From positions 1 through 64,000 of the forward strand of contig WNNJ02000644.1 in assembly GCA_012934845.2 (NCBI GenBank): 64,000 bases of DNA, given 5' to 3'. Below are positions 53,590 through 64,000 of the stretch, piece after piece. The translations under genes and the position numbers were made by a program. Under the pieces are notes generated by a model, which saw only the letters and a program-made list of their open reading frames with translations, ran no database searches and was not told the origin of the DNA. Positions within the stretch are counted from its first letter, which is position 1; each line of letters opens with the position of its first letter. The stretch is from Pomphorhynchus laevis (lineage: Eukaryota > Acanthocephala > Palaeacanthocephala > Echinorhynchida > Pomphorhynchidae).

Positions 53590-54284
53590 CCTTTCGGAAA
53601 TGTTGCCGTGGATTTTGGAGAATTTGCGAAAATGCTGAGGCAGTAATCGATTTTAGGAAAAAGAAGCGATGAAAGAGACATACATGAAGGAAGTCGATAA
53701 GGGACTGGATAAGATGAATGTCACGAAGAATTAAGTTAGACGAGCGGAACTTGTCGCGGACGAATGGTTTAAGGAAAATGTAATCGTCAAAATGGAATGC
53801 TAAGAAAGTGGGATTGCGGACTATGGGAATGATTGATGAGGCAAGAGAAACAGGGGAAAGAGATATGCTAGGTTGACGGGGGAGGATCCACATTAGTATG
53901 GACTTGTCTGGGTTTAGAACGAGACGAAGATTGGAGAGACGGTTGTAAATAGAAGAAATACAGTTGGATGCAGAAATTGCGATTATGCTGCCAGAAGGAG
54001 CTGCATTTGGTACGTTGTAGGTTGATATGATACCGGCGATGAGCAAGATTGGTATCACGGTTAGACGGAGTAAGCGAGCGGCATTGGATGTCAAACCATT
54101 GGACACGATGCAAGTAACGGCCAAGGTGCGGCTTGAAGTCAAGAGATGGAGAGTTGATGTGAGTTCATGGTCGAAAATAAAGATGATATCTTGAGGAGAG
54201 GAAGATGTTGTCGTGGGATAGGATAGAGACGATTTTAATAAGGCAGAGTGTAGAAGTAGGAGGTTAACATTTCTTCAATAAGTT
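53590..54284 (-). mobile_element. L2/CR1-type LINE, copy C (left part)
   Basis: The reverse complement matches copy A at 36.25-36.63 kb and then jumps to 37.59-37.93 kb. About 1 kb of RT is therefore deleted at the point near 53,985. The 3' side breaks off near 53,590. At 54,284 copy C is interrupted by copy D and resumes at about 58,927. Confidence 0.82.
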
Positions 54285-54585
54285 TGAGATCTAAAATACA
54301 TACAAGCTAGTATATATACAATCTAAAATACATACATTGCGAATAGAGGAATTACTTCTAAGTAAAACAATTAAACTACAATCTTCGACGACAACCAACA
54401 ACAACCTTCGACGACAACCATCGACGACCATTTGCTTGACAATTATGGACAACCATCGACAACATTCGCTCGCTACTTACAACTAACGACTACTTACAAC
54501 TAACGCGAACTACTTACAACTAACGACTTGCAGACTAACGGAGTTCAAACATTCTTGATTATAACTAACAAATTAAAATCTTATT

Positions 54586-55029
54586 ATGGCAATGAGAAAG
54601 CTAACTAAAAATGTCGGCCAGCAACTCAAGTCCGTCAAGGAAACATACATCGAAAAGCAAATTGGATGCGACAACAAGAACTGCAGTATTTGGACTCACG
54701 TTGCCATTCATTTCACTGACGAGGACAACGTTTTAAATCGGAATTTCCTCTGCGGCTTCTGTTGTGCTGCCCTCGTAGGTAAGCTAATGAAGAACGACCA
54801 CTCAAACGGTGGAGACGTTCTGGACGCTAACGAAACAGAGTTGTGCTCAATAAATGAAGTTGATGATATCTCTCAGTCGACTCAGACCGCTGTTACACAT
54901 GGACCATCAACAAACGACAAAATATCTTCCAAGCTATCATCATCAACCGTTTGCTTACTAACTCCTTCGTCATCTATAAATCTCGTTCTTGAAACTTCTC
55001 TCACACACTCCTCTTTTGACTACGGATAA
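54586..55029 (+). CDS. ORF1 of LINE copy D, Cys-rich finger protein
   Basis: 147 codons. The N-terminus is basic (MAMRKLTKNVGQQLKSVKET), then a finger CDNKNCSIWTHV...FLCGFCCAAL with Cys spacing resembling a PHD/RING-like knuckle, then a Ser/Thr-rich tail. The homologous stretch is present in copy A (TQNCSVWITI...LLCGFCLKKL), so it is a family trait. The frame probably continued originally, since similar low-complexity text goes on to 55.5 kb. ORF1 proteins of CR1/L2 elements bind the element RNA. Confidence 0.7.
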   Translation: MAMRKLTKNVGQQLKSVKETYIEKQIGCDNKNCSIWTHVAIHFTDEDNVLNRNFLCGFCCAALVGKLMKNDHSNGGDVLDANETELCSINEVDDISQSTQTAVTHGPSTNDKISSKLSSSTVCLLTPSSSINLVLETSLTHSSFDYG

Positions 55030-55928
55030 AACTTCCCTTAATCTTCATCTTCCTAACAATGCAAACAGTATGGCCTTCATCTCGTACCTCATTATTCCTA
55101 TTCATCCCGACATCTGAATACATCTCATACCTCTTTCTTCTCTTCACGTACTTCTTACTCTACCTCCACCGTATCACTTCTCAATAATTTACATCCTTCC
55201 GTCAAAATTATCTCCAGTAACATGTCCGTTCAACCGATTCAACAATCCACTTCTGTTACACATGCTCCAACCGTATTACCTCTCGATAATTTACATCATT
55301 TCGTCAAAATCATCTCCAGTAACATTTCCGATCAACCGATTCAACACTCCACTCCTGTCACACATGCTCCAAACTATCTTAAATCTTCACTTAGCGCCCC
55401 TGTCATTCCCACGTTTATCTGCTCTTCTGCCTCTACTCTTACCAGCTCTGTCCGTCCACCACTTCTACGTAATCGTTTTCCTTCGCGCGATTGATGCGTT
55501 ATCATATCTAATTTAAAGCTTTCCGAATCTGCTTATCCTCAATGTCGCCTCGATGATGATGTATCTGCTTTCAGGTCTATCCTAGCAAGCATTCTTCCTG
55601 ATGATAATCCATCCATCTTCAATAATATCGCTCCTGTATCTCTGATCCGTTTAAACAAATCCACAACATTCAATCATCTCAGTCCTCTACTCCTAAAAAT
55701 CGTTTTCCGACATAGTTCACATGCATCTTTGGTACTCTCTCAACGTTTTAAACTTCTTACGACTTCGTCTACTTGTCGTATCTTTCCTGACCGCTCCCCT
55801 TCTGATATTGCCCAGCTCAACTTAGCTCGCATTGAGAAACATCGACGTGAAACAAACGGCGAGTCATACTTATCTATACGTCAAATCAACGGAAATTTTC
55901 ACGTTGTACACACAAGGCCAAAAATTCG

Positions 55929-57023
55929 ATGGCGTCCCATCTCTCCCCCTTGTCTTCTTCGCTAGTCGATCTCGCTCCGAAGCATACTTTTCGTCTTAGT
56001 CTATTCAACACTCGCTCCATTCTTCATAAAGCTGATATGCTTCTCGATATTTTCGATCAATTATCTATCGATATTCTCTGCATTACTGAATCCTGGCACT
56101 ATGACTCCGACAATCTTGCTATTCGTCGTCTATGTCGTTCTGGTTGTTCTTTAGTTGAATCAGCTCGTTCAATTGCCTCTCATACATCTACTGTTTCTAA
56201 CCATGGCGGTATTGTTGCCATTGCTCGTCCCCTAATGTCTCTACGTAAAATTAACGTTAACATCCGTTACACCTCGTTCGAATTACTTATATGCACATTA
56301 TCAACTCCTTTCCCTCTGGAACTGGTGATTGTATACCGTCCTGGTTCAGTTGCTCCCTCACGTATCTTCTTTAACGACCTTGCAGATCTTATGTCTCACT
56401 CTTCATTGTCTTATACTCCTTCTTTTGTTCTCGGTGACTTTAACATTCGTCTTGATCGCCCGGCTGACTCTGACTCTACCACCTTAACTAATCTTTTTTC
56501 TGATTTTAACTTTATATTACTTTCAACAAGTCCAACTCATATTCTCGGCGGTGCTCTCAACATCATTGCTTCCCTAACTGCTTCAATGACCATACATCCT
56601 TGTCAATTACTGATCCTGGTTTATCCGATCATTTCCTTATCACTTACTCTTACTCGTCCCCATCCTCCTTCTCCGCCTTCACCATTATCTACACCAAGTC
56701 GACCCTGGAAACTTCTCGATATCCCTATTCTCTGCACAGCCTTACTCAATTCTTCACTCTTTTCACTTCCTCTTAACTATCTCTCTCCCGATGATCTCTG
56801 CATTCTGTTTGATTCTGAACTTATGTCTATCATCAATAAACTTCTGCCTAGTTCACTCCGACTATCTCAGCGCTTACGCCATGCTTCCTGGTTCGATTCT
56901 GACTGTAGTCTTTCTAAGCGTCAACTCCGTCACTCCTTTCGTGTGTATAATCGCATTCTTAAACGTTCTCTTAACTCACTCCCTCCAAATCTCCGTGATT
57001 CCTACTTTTCTCTAAGCCATTAA
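55929..57023 (+). CDS. APE endonuclease frame of LINE copy D
   Basis: 364 codons. Endonuclease landmarks: LSLFNTRSILHKADML (Asn), DILCITESWHYDSD (Glu), SNHGGIVAIARP, LVIVYRPGSVAPSR, and SFVLGDFNIRLDRP (Asp-x-Asn). The expected final SDH motif appears altered in this frame (VYPIISLSL), so the end is likely shifted. Near the C-terminal end it gives RHASWFDSDCSLSKRQLRHS, the linker to the RT. Confidence 0.82.
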   Translation: MASHLSPLSSSLVDLAPKHTFRLSLFNTRSILHKADMLLDIFDQLSIDILCITESWHYDSDNLAIRRLCRSGCSLVESARSIASHTSTVSNHGGIVAIARPLMSLRKINVNIRYTSFELLICTLSTPFPLELVIVYRPGSVAPSRIFFNDLADLMSHSSLSYTPSFVLGDFNIRLDRPADSDSTTLTNLFSDFNFILLSTSPTHILGGALNIIASLTASMTIHPCQLLILVYPIISLSLTLTRPHPPSPPSPLSTPSRPWKLLDIPILCTALLNSSLFSLPLNYLSPDDLCILFDSELMSIINKLLPSSLRLSQRLRHASWFDSDCSLSKRQLRHSFRVYNRILKRSLNSLPPNLRDSYFSLSH

Positions 57024-58926
57024 TATCTCATTCTTATACATACTAAACGTACTCTCTTTTGGCGAAATCAACTCGAATCATCTTCAAACTCTAAATCTCA
57101 TTGGGAAATCTTAAACTCAATTCTTTCACGATCATCTACCCCTTGTAATATAAATCCTGATGAATTTTCTTCTTATCTACAAACTAAGCTATCTAATTTA
57201 CTTTCCCTACTACCCGTAGCCCCCTTGTACCCACTCTTCTCTTTAAATACTTCCCTCCCAGAACTATTCCCACCTTCTTCCCGTTTCGTCTGATAAAGTG
57301 TCTTCGGTTCCGCTGTCATTACCTAATAAAACCTCTCCTTCTGACCCAATTCCCACTCACTTGCTTAAAAATATCTGCTCCTCTATCTCACCCTTCCTAA
57401 CCACATTGTTCAACTCGTCCATCCGTAGCCGTACATTTCCTTCCATCTGGAAATGCGCCACTGTTCGTCCTCTCATCAAAAAGCAATCTCTCGACTCCTC
57501 ACTACCATCTTCGTACCGTCCAATCTCACTTCTCCCAACCCTCTCTAAACTCCTTGAGCGTCTCGTTCTCAAGCAAGTTAATACATATCTCTTTTCCTCT
57601 AACTTGTTTCCCCCCTTCCAAGCCGGTTTTTGCTCTAATCACTCTACTGAAATTGCCTGTCTTTAAGTTTATAATGACTTACTCATCTCGCGCGATCATA
57701 AATTATGTAGTGTCATAGTTTCTCTTGATCTATCGTCTGCTTTTGACATCGTCGATCACTCGATTCTTCTACATCGCCTTCGTCATGATTATGGCTTCTC
57801 TTTACCCACTGTATCATGGTTTTCTTCATATCTATCAAACCGTACATTTCACCTCTATTCTAACTCTTCTCTCTCCCATCCTTCATCCATCCTAACCAGT
57901 GTTCCACAAGGCTCCGTATTAGGCCCTTTGCTTTTCTCTCTTCTTCTCGGTGACTTGTCTTCGATTCCTCATACATTTAACTTCCATGTTATGCAATATA
58001 CTGATGACATTCTCATATATGCTCACCCATCTGCTTATCGTATTCATGATCTTAGTGTTTCTTTTTCCAGCTGTCTTGTCTCAATTTCCAATCATCTTTC
58101 TTCCCTTTGCCTTTCTCTGAATCCTGATAAATCCAAAATTATGTAGATCCTACCTCGACGCTTCGGCTTAGAAGCTCCCTCCGTATCACTAAATTCTACA
58201 ATTCTTCCTATCGTTGATAATCTCGTTTTCCTAGGCTTCCATTTCGACAACCGACTTTCACTTAAAACTTTCGTTAGAGATAAAGTACGCTCATCTACCT
58301 TGATACTTCGCAACCTCCGTCAAGTTCGTAGATTGATTGATTTACCTTCTTGTATGACTCGCATATCTTCTCTCCTTTTTTTTCTAGACTTGATTATTGT
58401 CTTTGTCTATTTTCCAACTCACCTAAATCCACTCTTCTTCCTTTACAACGCGTCATCAACGCTGCCGTCCGAGTTCTTTTCCGTCTTCGCCGTTTTGATC
58501 ACACACTCACCATCTTGTTTCTCTTGATTGGCCTACCATTTATTGTCGTGTTCAAATTCATCTTCTTATCATTGCTTTTCGCCTTATAACTTCTCATACC
58601 CCTTCATTTCTCAACATTCCTTTTCTCGACAATTCTCGTACTGTGTATGGTGCTCTGCGTTCTCGTAATCCCCTTCTTTTACATCTCCCAAACTATTATA
58701 CCTCTTTTGGCTTCCGCCCATTCGTTGTGGCTGTTCCTCTCTCGTGGAATCATCTGCCTATTCATATCCCCCAATCAACATCAATACCGTGCTTCAAACG
58801 CCAGATCCAATTCCATTTCAACAATTAACTAATTATCTGTGACTTTTGCTGTTCTTTTTTTAGTTTGTTAGTGGTCATGTAAGCGTGCATTTTGCACGCA
58901 TTTGCCACGTTAAATAAATTATTATT

Positions 58927-59060
58927 AAGGGCGACGTAGAAGGGTGTGTGGCTGGAAGTTAGATCAAGGCTACGAAAAAGTTATTGGATGTACCAGGATC
59001 GGAGGTGGACAGTGATGTGTAGGCAGCAAGACGATTGGGGACAGAATGAATCCACGAATT
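58927..59060 (-). mobile_element. L2/CR1-type LINE, copy C (right part)
   Basis: gggcgacgtagaagg, gtgtggctggaagttagatcaagg and gcaagacgattgggg continue the minus-strand sequence of copy C exactly where copy D breaks it, by comparison with 37.93-38.07 kb of copy A. Confidence 0.8.
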
Positions 59061-59071
59061 AGTCAGGATAT

Positions 59072-59360
59072 ATGAAAATTTATAAGCTAAAACACTACTT
59101 ACGACAAGTCCAATCGCTTAACTCTAACCTGCTTAGAACAACAGTTCACAACAAAATTTATCTTTCAACAAATGACAGCTCACGTAATGGCCCAAATTCA
59201 CTGTTTTATAGGACATGTGCGGTTCATTTTTCCAAGTATGTCGTTGAAATCTAGAAGCACAAGTTTGAAAATACCTCCGTTATTCAGTATAGTTCCCACT
59301 AAAAATAATAATCTACAATTATACGATTTGATAGATATGTTTTTAGAAAATCAAAAGTAG
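59072..59360 (+). CDS. Unrecognised short ORFs upstream of MCM5
   Basis: Two overlapping frames: 59,072-59,254 and 59,172-59,360, the latter ending SIVPTKNNNLQLYDLIDMFLENQK. The latter has natural-looking codons and could be the last exon of an upstream gene after an acceptor such as AATGACAG| near 59,176. No domain is recognised; chance is possible. Confidence 0.3.
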
Positions 59361-59745
59361 TGTTTAATTATTTGAGTTTTTTTATCGATAGCAATCTTCA
59401 TCTTGTTTAACGTTGTAAATACTTTCTTATATATTATATCTAGTTTATAACTTATAAAAAGCTGACTATCTACATTCATCTAAACTGTTTATGCTTAAAC
59501 ATATTCGTGAGTTGTTAACCATATTGTTAGAACTTGTATTTTATCGCCAAATTTTGATATAAAATACTAATTTTGATATAAAAACGCATTAATGTTTTCA
59601 AATAAGAACATCTTTTTTTGAATATTAAATATGTTTAATAAATGCATAAGATTTGCGTAAAATTTTTTCCTTATCAAAACAATATATCTTAAGCTTTAAC
59701 CGCGTTATTTTTTTCATTTTTAAAATGAAATAAAAAATATTTTAG

Positions 59746-59936
59746 ATGGCTAACATAGCCGGATTCGATGACCCAGGTGTGTTTTTCGCTGATAATTTCG
59801 CGTTTGGCGATTTTGCAGCAAATGATGCATTTCTAAATGAAAATAGCGGGGTGATTACCCTTAATAAACTGGATCTCAAGCGCCGTGCAATGGAATTTAT
59901 TCGATCTTTCCAATCAGATAATATCTTCATCTACAG
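59746..59936 (+). CDS. MCM5: MCM5 exon 1
   Basis: Start chosen because FDDPG, the hallmark of the MCM5 N-terminus, follows within eight residues. Ends after ATCTACAG| with GTATTT; the Arg codon is split with exon 2 after a 47-nt intron. Confidence 0.93.
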
Positions 59937-62900
59937 GTATTTTATGACTATTTTAAATCAAACTTTGAGTTTTTTTTGAATAGGGACGCTCTGAAACGAA
60001 ATTACTTTCGACAAATGTACACATTGGAAATTTGTCTTGATGATTTGCTGGCATTTGATCGAGATTTGTTCGACAAAGTAAAAAGTCATCCGAATGAACT
60101 TCTTCCAGTGGTATTTTTTTATCTTATTTAATTCTTCCATAATACTTATTAATTATATTAAAAATGAATTTTCAAAATATTTGAAATTTATATTTATTTT
60201 ATAATTGTTAATTATATTAATTGATCGAAAGTAGAATGTTGAGCTCGCAAACACCTGAATACCGAACGATTTAAATTTATTAAATTGATTTATATTTATA
60301 TTAATAATAAATTATAATATTTTTTAATATATTCTAACCTTAGTATACATCTAACTACTTGATGTCTTTGCGATAACTTTAGATTTGTAAAACAATGAAC
60401 CGCAAATGATGCTGGAAAATTTTTTCATTTTAGTCATGCATTAAATACACGTATGGTAATGGCTAATGGTAATTGTAATTCTAAATGTGAATTATTATTA
60501 TGGTAATTCTAAATATGTTAGATACACGCTTTAAGCTAGTATTAAAGGTAGTATTGACGCCTAGATAATTATAACCTGTACAAAATGCTAGGGCTCGTTT
60601 CCTAGAAGTAATTTTCCAATGCGACAAAGTGAACCATCTTTACAAAACTGTACAACTTTAGATTTGTTAATGTCGACCGTAAGTTTTTTGCTTTAAATCA
60701 AATCTTTGCATAACATCACAAGGTTATCAGCGTATAGAACAGTGGTAAATTATAGAAAATAAGAAAGAGTGGACTTAAAGATCATTATGTACAACTTTGA
60801 TGTTAGCACAGTATTATCTGTACGTGCTAACACCTTCAAAAATATTGGGATATTTGAGTGCAGAAGATTCAATAATCGACTAAGTTCCAACTTGTAAAGT
60901 TGAAACTACGACTTGTTAAATCAAAAGCATTTATGAAGTCAATAAAAATATCAATAAAAATATCAATAAAAATGTAATTGTTACAGTGAAAACAATTATA
61001 AACGATACTCTTAACTAATCGTTAATTAATCGATGTGTTCGAAAGCCATATACTTTTCATTTACTAGTTATAATTCCAGCAAAATTATTTTACGGGTGGA
61101 ATAATTTCTGTGAGTAACTCTTAGGAAGGATTCTCATGATAATTCAGCGGTAGTAATCCATGCAATTATAATTCCTTTTACCTTCGTACATCACTTTTAC
61201 GATGTCTTCCCTCTTAGACGAAATTAATGTTCACTTAAGTAGTAGAGAATTAAATAAATAGGTTTAGAAAAGGCAAAAGACTGTAGATTATGACCTGCAA
61301 GTAAAAAAATTGAATTAGATTAATTCAATTAGATTAGTTCTCTTAATGAGAACTCGATTTCATCTTTTGAAAAATATGCATATAGTGGATCTTTTGAAGA
61401 TAGATAATGGGAATAAAATAAATACCAAATAAGGCTGTATTGTTTTCTACTTTTGCCATCGCTTTTATTAGATTGAAGAGGCTTGCCGAGATATGGTCTT
61501 TGAAGTTCTGCGTTCAGGAAATCAGGACGACCAGAACGATGAAGAAATGCAAACCGAAAATCAAGAAATACCAGAAAAACCTCATGACATACAAGTTACT
61601 ATATCATGGAAATCAAATTCGTGTAAACTTCGTCAGCTGACGGTATAACTCCCTTATTTTCTTTTATATATCAATATTTTATCATTGGGTTGAAATTTTT
61701 ATATTACATATTCCTTTTTGAAATATTTAGAATTTAAAATTACCAAATAGTATACTTTAGCTAAACTTTAATGTTTTTTTGTAGGCTGATAAAGTAGCCA
61801 CAATTGTAAAAGTAGCTGGAATCGTAGTAGCCTCATCTAGTGTTAGATGTAAAGCAGTTCGAATGACCTTACAATGCCGCAACTGCAAATGTACCCTACC
61901 TAATCTGAACGTAAATCCGGGCTTGGAAGGATTCGCATTACCTAGAAAATGCACATCGTATGTTCTGAATCAAGTTACATTTTAGTAGTCATTTATGCTC
62001 TAATATTCCTATATTTTTAATATTAAAATATTTGGACAAATACGTCTTCTCTAAACACATTGATGTAAATATTATTAGCCAAGTGTTGATTCAAAAGATA
62101 TTCAATTAGATGACGAGTATATTAAATTACCTAAGCAATTAAAATTCTTAGGTAATTCTTAAATTATATATGATATAATGTGCATAGATAAAAATAATTT
62201 TCATAATTCATAACCTGACAATTAAACAATTCGCATAAAACCACGAATTCAATATGGTAGCAAGTGTTTCAAAGTAATGTCGAAAACCCAAATAATTTCC
62301 TTTTTGTTGCTGTTTAATTTATATTTAATCAGATATTAAATTTTAATTATTATTTTTAAATTATAAACAAATATTTATAATAATTAAAATGTAAACTTAA
62401 TTTTTAATTTTTTGCCAAATTATGGTTTACTGTAAGATATATAACATTTAGTTTGCATTATTTATAAAATATTTTATATAAATAAAATAATCTTAAATTA
62501 AGGAAATAATTTCATATTATTAATTATTTAATAATTGAGTTAATTATTAATATTAAATTAATATTATTATTTGATTAATATGATTAAGTCGAAAATAAAT
62601 TTATTTTATAAAATTTGGTAATTGAATATATTTGAAAATGATAAAATTATAATTAAATTTATGCGTTAAATTTATAATTTTTAAAGTTTCTAACTTTATT
62701 TTAGAATAAAAATTGTTTCCGTCAAAACTAAATAAATTATATTAAATAATAACATTTTATTGAATAAAATTAGATCCAATTTAATTTTTAATAATTAAAA
62801 ATTAGATATATAATAAATTTTAAATTATAAAATGAATTTAATTATTCAAATAATTTAAATTTAATAATTTAATGATTTTATCTAATTTAAATATTATATA

Positions 62901-63605
62901 ATAATTCTAAAAACTTTAATAATTTTTAAGTGACCAGACTGGACAAGTTAAGTGCCCTCTCGATCCTTACTATGTGATACCGGATAAGTGTGAATGTGTA
63001 GACTTTCAGCAGGTTAAGTTACAAGAATTACCCGAGAATGTACCAATCGGAGAAATGCCACGACATCTCCTCATGTATCTAGAACGACATCTTGTTGACA
63101 AAGTCGTACCTGGTAATAGAGTATCGGCTATTGGAATTTTTTCTATCAGGAAAATTAATTCTGAAGTACACAAAACTGCTAAACTCAAGTCTAATGTGGG
63201 TACACGCTCGCCGTATCTGAGAGTATTGGGTGTAAGCGTTTCTGACGTTGACCTGACTTCTGAAGTTGGTGGACGTCTTATTTCGCTCGATCATTTCAGT
63301 CCTGCTGATATTGACGAGTTTAAGCAAATATCTTCAGGAAAGAATGTATATGAACGCATTTCAAAAAGTCTCGCTCCTTCAATATTCGGTATGGATGACA
63401 TTAAAAAAGCCATTGCTTGTTTGCTGTTTGGAGGCTCAAGAAAGCGGTATGAGCATTTTTAAATATAATCATCTGATTAAACTTTTATTTTAGATTACCT
63501 GACGGACTTTTCAGAAGAGGTGACATAAATATACTATTGCTAGGAGATCCAGGTACTGCAAAATCTCAACTATTAAAATTCGTAGAGAAAGTGTCCCCAA
63601 TAGCC
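59746..63605 (+). CDS. MCM5: MCM5 replicative helicase subunit, 5' six exons
   Basis: Exons 59746-59936, 59984-60110, 61472-61642, 61785-61957, 62931-63446 and 63494-63605; the gene runs on past the window. All splice phases agree. The product begins [18 protein letters not shown], matching MSGFDDPGIFYSDSF of human MCM5. Then come the N-terminal A domain ([20 protein letters not shown]), the zinc finger ([26 protein letters not shown]), the OB region ([40 protein letters not shown]), the start of the AAA+ domain ([29 protein letters not shown]) and Walker A ([19 protein letters not shown]). MCM5 forms the MCM2-7 ring that unwinds DNA at replication forks. The splice-like TTTTAG sits directly before the ATG. 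Confidence 0.97.
59984..60110 (+). CDS. MCM5: MCM5 exon 2
   Basis: GAATAG| acceptor. It encodes [20 protein letters not shown] then [20 protein letters not shown], equal to [29 protein letters not shown] of human. Donor GTG|GTATTT. Confidence 0.94.
60111..61471 (-). pseudogene. MCM5 intron 2 with degenerate LINE RT
   Basis: Within the intron, at about 60,640-60,960 on the minus strand, traces of an RT are legible: [13 protein letters not shown] (motif A) and, about 170 bp on, [10 protein letters not shown] (YADD-like) with [16 protein letters not shown]. It resembles the fragment at 31.85-32.28 kb (KLSVNVDKTKMVKF). Very old, many breaks. The rest of the intron is AT-rich. Confidence 0.55.
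61472..61642 (+). CDS. MCM5: MCM5 exon 3
   Basis: TTATTAG| acceptor. It encodes [20 protein letters not shown], an acidic variable loop, then [20 protein letters not shown], comparable to [20 protein letters not shown]. Phase 0 at both ends. Confidence 0.93.
61785..61957 (+). CDS. MCM5: MCM5 exon 4 (first zinc-finger half)
   Basis: TTTGTAG| acceptor. It encodes [30 protein letters not shown], then [15 protein letters not shown] with a split Ser codon. The third cysteine of the finger is in LPRKC; the fourth is in exon 5. Confidence 0.95.
61958..62930. other. MCM5 intron 4, AT-only DNA
   Basis: Almost pure A/T between 62,320 and 62,920. No embedded element recognised. Confidence 0.6.
62931..63446 (+). 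CDS. MCM5: MCM5 exon 5
   Basis: The largest exon here, 516 bp, after TTTTTAAG|. It runs from [19 protein letters not shown] to LLFGGSRKR. The loop [20 protein letters not shown] matches the human [20 protein letters not shown] position. Donor CG|GTATGA. Confidence 0.96.
63494..63605 (+). CDS. MCM5: MCM5 exon 6 with Walker A
   Basis: TATTTTAG| acceptor. It encodes [20 protein letters not shown] then [25 protein letters not shown] is the ATP-binding P-loop of MCM proteins. The following exon (human VYTSGKGSS) is beyond the window. Confidence 0.95.
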
Positions 63606-64000
63606 GTATGTATATTTTAATTTATCTTTGAATCAATTCAATTTTATTTTTTTATTTCCAGAACCAAAGCATTTGCTACTGATGCGTTTTTCAATGTTTT
63701 TTACTGAAATAAATTAGAAATGAAATATGTGGTCGTCTTCTTAACACCAACACTGGTGTAGCAATAATAATATTTGTATACTTTAATTAATAATAATCTA
63801 TTATGAATTTATAAAATATAAATATTAAATTAAATATAATATTAAATTTAATGTCTATTTATCTATACATGCCATCTGAATCAAATATGAATTATTCAGA
63901 TGTACTAATTTTTTAATTAACTAATGATTTTAGACGAAATATTCTTCATTCATTTAATGTCTAACAGCAAACTTTCGGTAACTAGCTATTTTCATCGTTA
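63606..64000. other. Start of MCM5 intron 6
   Basis: Begins GTATGT; no exon with the expected VYTSGKG segment appears before the window ends. Confidence 0.6.

Larger units (their letters stand above)
54285..58926 (+). mobile_element. L2/CR1-type LINE, copy D, near full length
   Basis: About 4.6 kb inserted into copy C of the same family in the opposite direction. A 5' untranslated region with acaaccatcgac- and cttacaactaacg-type short repeats leads to ORF1 (ATG at 54,586; CDNKNCSIWTHV, FLCGFCCAAL). ORF2 follows with APE endonuclease (55,929-57,023) and RT (57,298-58,830 in several frames; LDLSSAFDIVDHSILL, VPQGSVLGPLLFSLLLGDLS, catalytic box YTDD). It ends gcacgcatttgccacgttaaataaatta. About six breaks. 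It is the best guide to the family's whole structure. Confidence 0.9.

Noticed and set aside
1-64000. CRISPR arrays, operons and bacterial-type regulatory sites
   Set aside because: The spliced host genes and LINE content show eukaryotic nuclear DNA; the tandem repeats have no spacer pattern.
1-64000. tRNA genes
   Set aside because: I looked for GGTTCGAATCC-like T-arms with matching acceptor stems and found none convincing; a tRNA scan could still find one.

Overview
The window looks like nuclear DNA of an animal, probably a protostome. It is strongly AT-rich and intron-containing. Two recognisable single-copy host genes lie among transposon remains. A focal-adhesion gene (paxillin type) and MCM5 point to a metazoan. 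The retroelement mix (permuted Penelope-like elements, CR1/L2-group LINEs), introns from 47 nt to several kb, and a splice-acceptor AG directly before the MCM5 start codon would suit a spiralian such as a flatworm or a rotifer/acanthocephalan relative. That placement is inference; I cannot name the species.

Left part (1-13.6 kb): almost all repeats. An (AT)n run leads into about 2.6 tandem copies of a 356-bp unit. Two solo copies of a Penelope-like terminal repeat and long AT-rich DNA follow. Next comes a 3.1-kb satellite of 258-bp units with a three-unit higher-order period and a head-to-head inversion near 7.34 kb. Retroelement relics, a Penelope-like 3' fragment with its terminal repeat, and a 3 x 112 bp tandem repeat complete this part.

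Middle left (13.6-26.5 kb): a paxillin gene on the minus strand. I recover exons for LD1-, LD2- and LD4-like motifs and for LIM1 (second half) to LIM4 with the stop codon. Its roughly 6-kb intron between the LD1 and LD2 exons carries, in antisense, a nearly complete Penelope-like element whose GIY-YIG nuclease precedes the reverse transcriptase (Naiad-like order), plus a 189-bp perfect-type hairpin element.

Middle (26.5-48 kb): mostly non-genic, with an RT relic, a minus-strand Penelope-like copy, an old full-length-like L2/CR1 LINE (35.8-39.6 kb), more solo terminal repeats, a CR1-like LINE (42.6-45.6 kb) and an inverted duplication of its 3' end at 47 kb.

Right part (48-64 kb): two nested LINE insertions. 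A 5'-truncated L2-type copy with a long open frame sits inside the RT palm codons of an older opposite-strand LINE. A near full-length copy of the same L2-type family sits inside a minus-strand copy of its own family. MCM5 starts at 59,746 and runs off the right edge after the Walker A exon.

The most unusual feature is that several apparently unrelated repeats (356-bp tandem, 258-bp satellite, Penelope-like termini, two dispersed families, the hairpin element) each carry a hammerhead-ribozyme-like pair of core motifs, CUGANGA and GAAA(C), beside complementary arms. In some the two cores are in the normal order; in three they are in the reverse order with pseudoknot-like pairings. Whether any is catalytic cannot be decided by reading alone.
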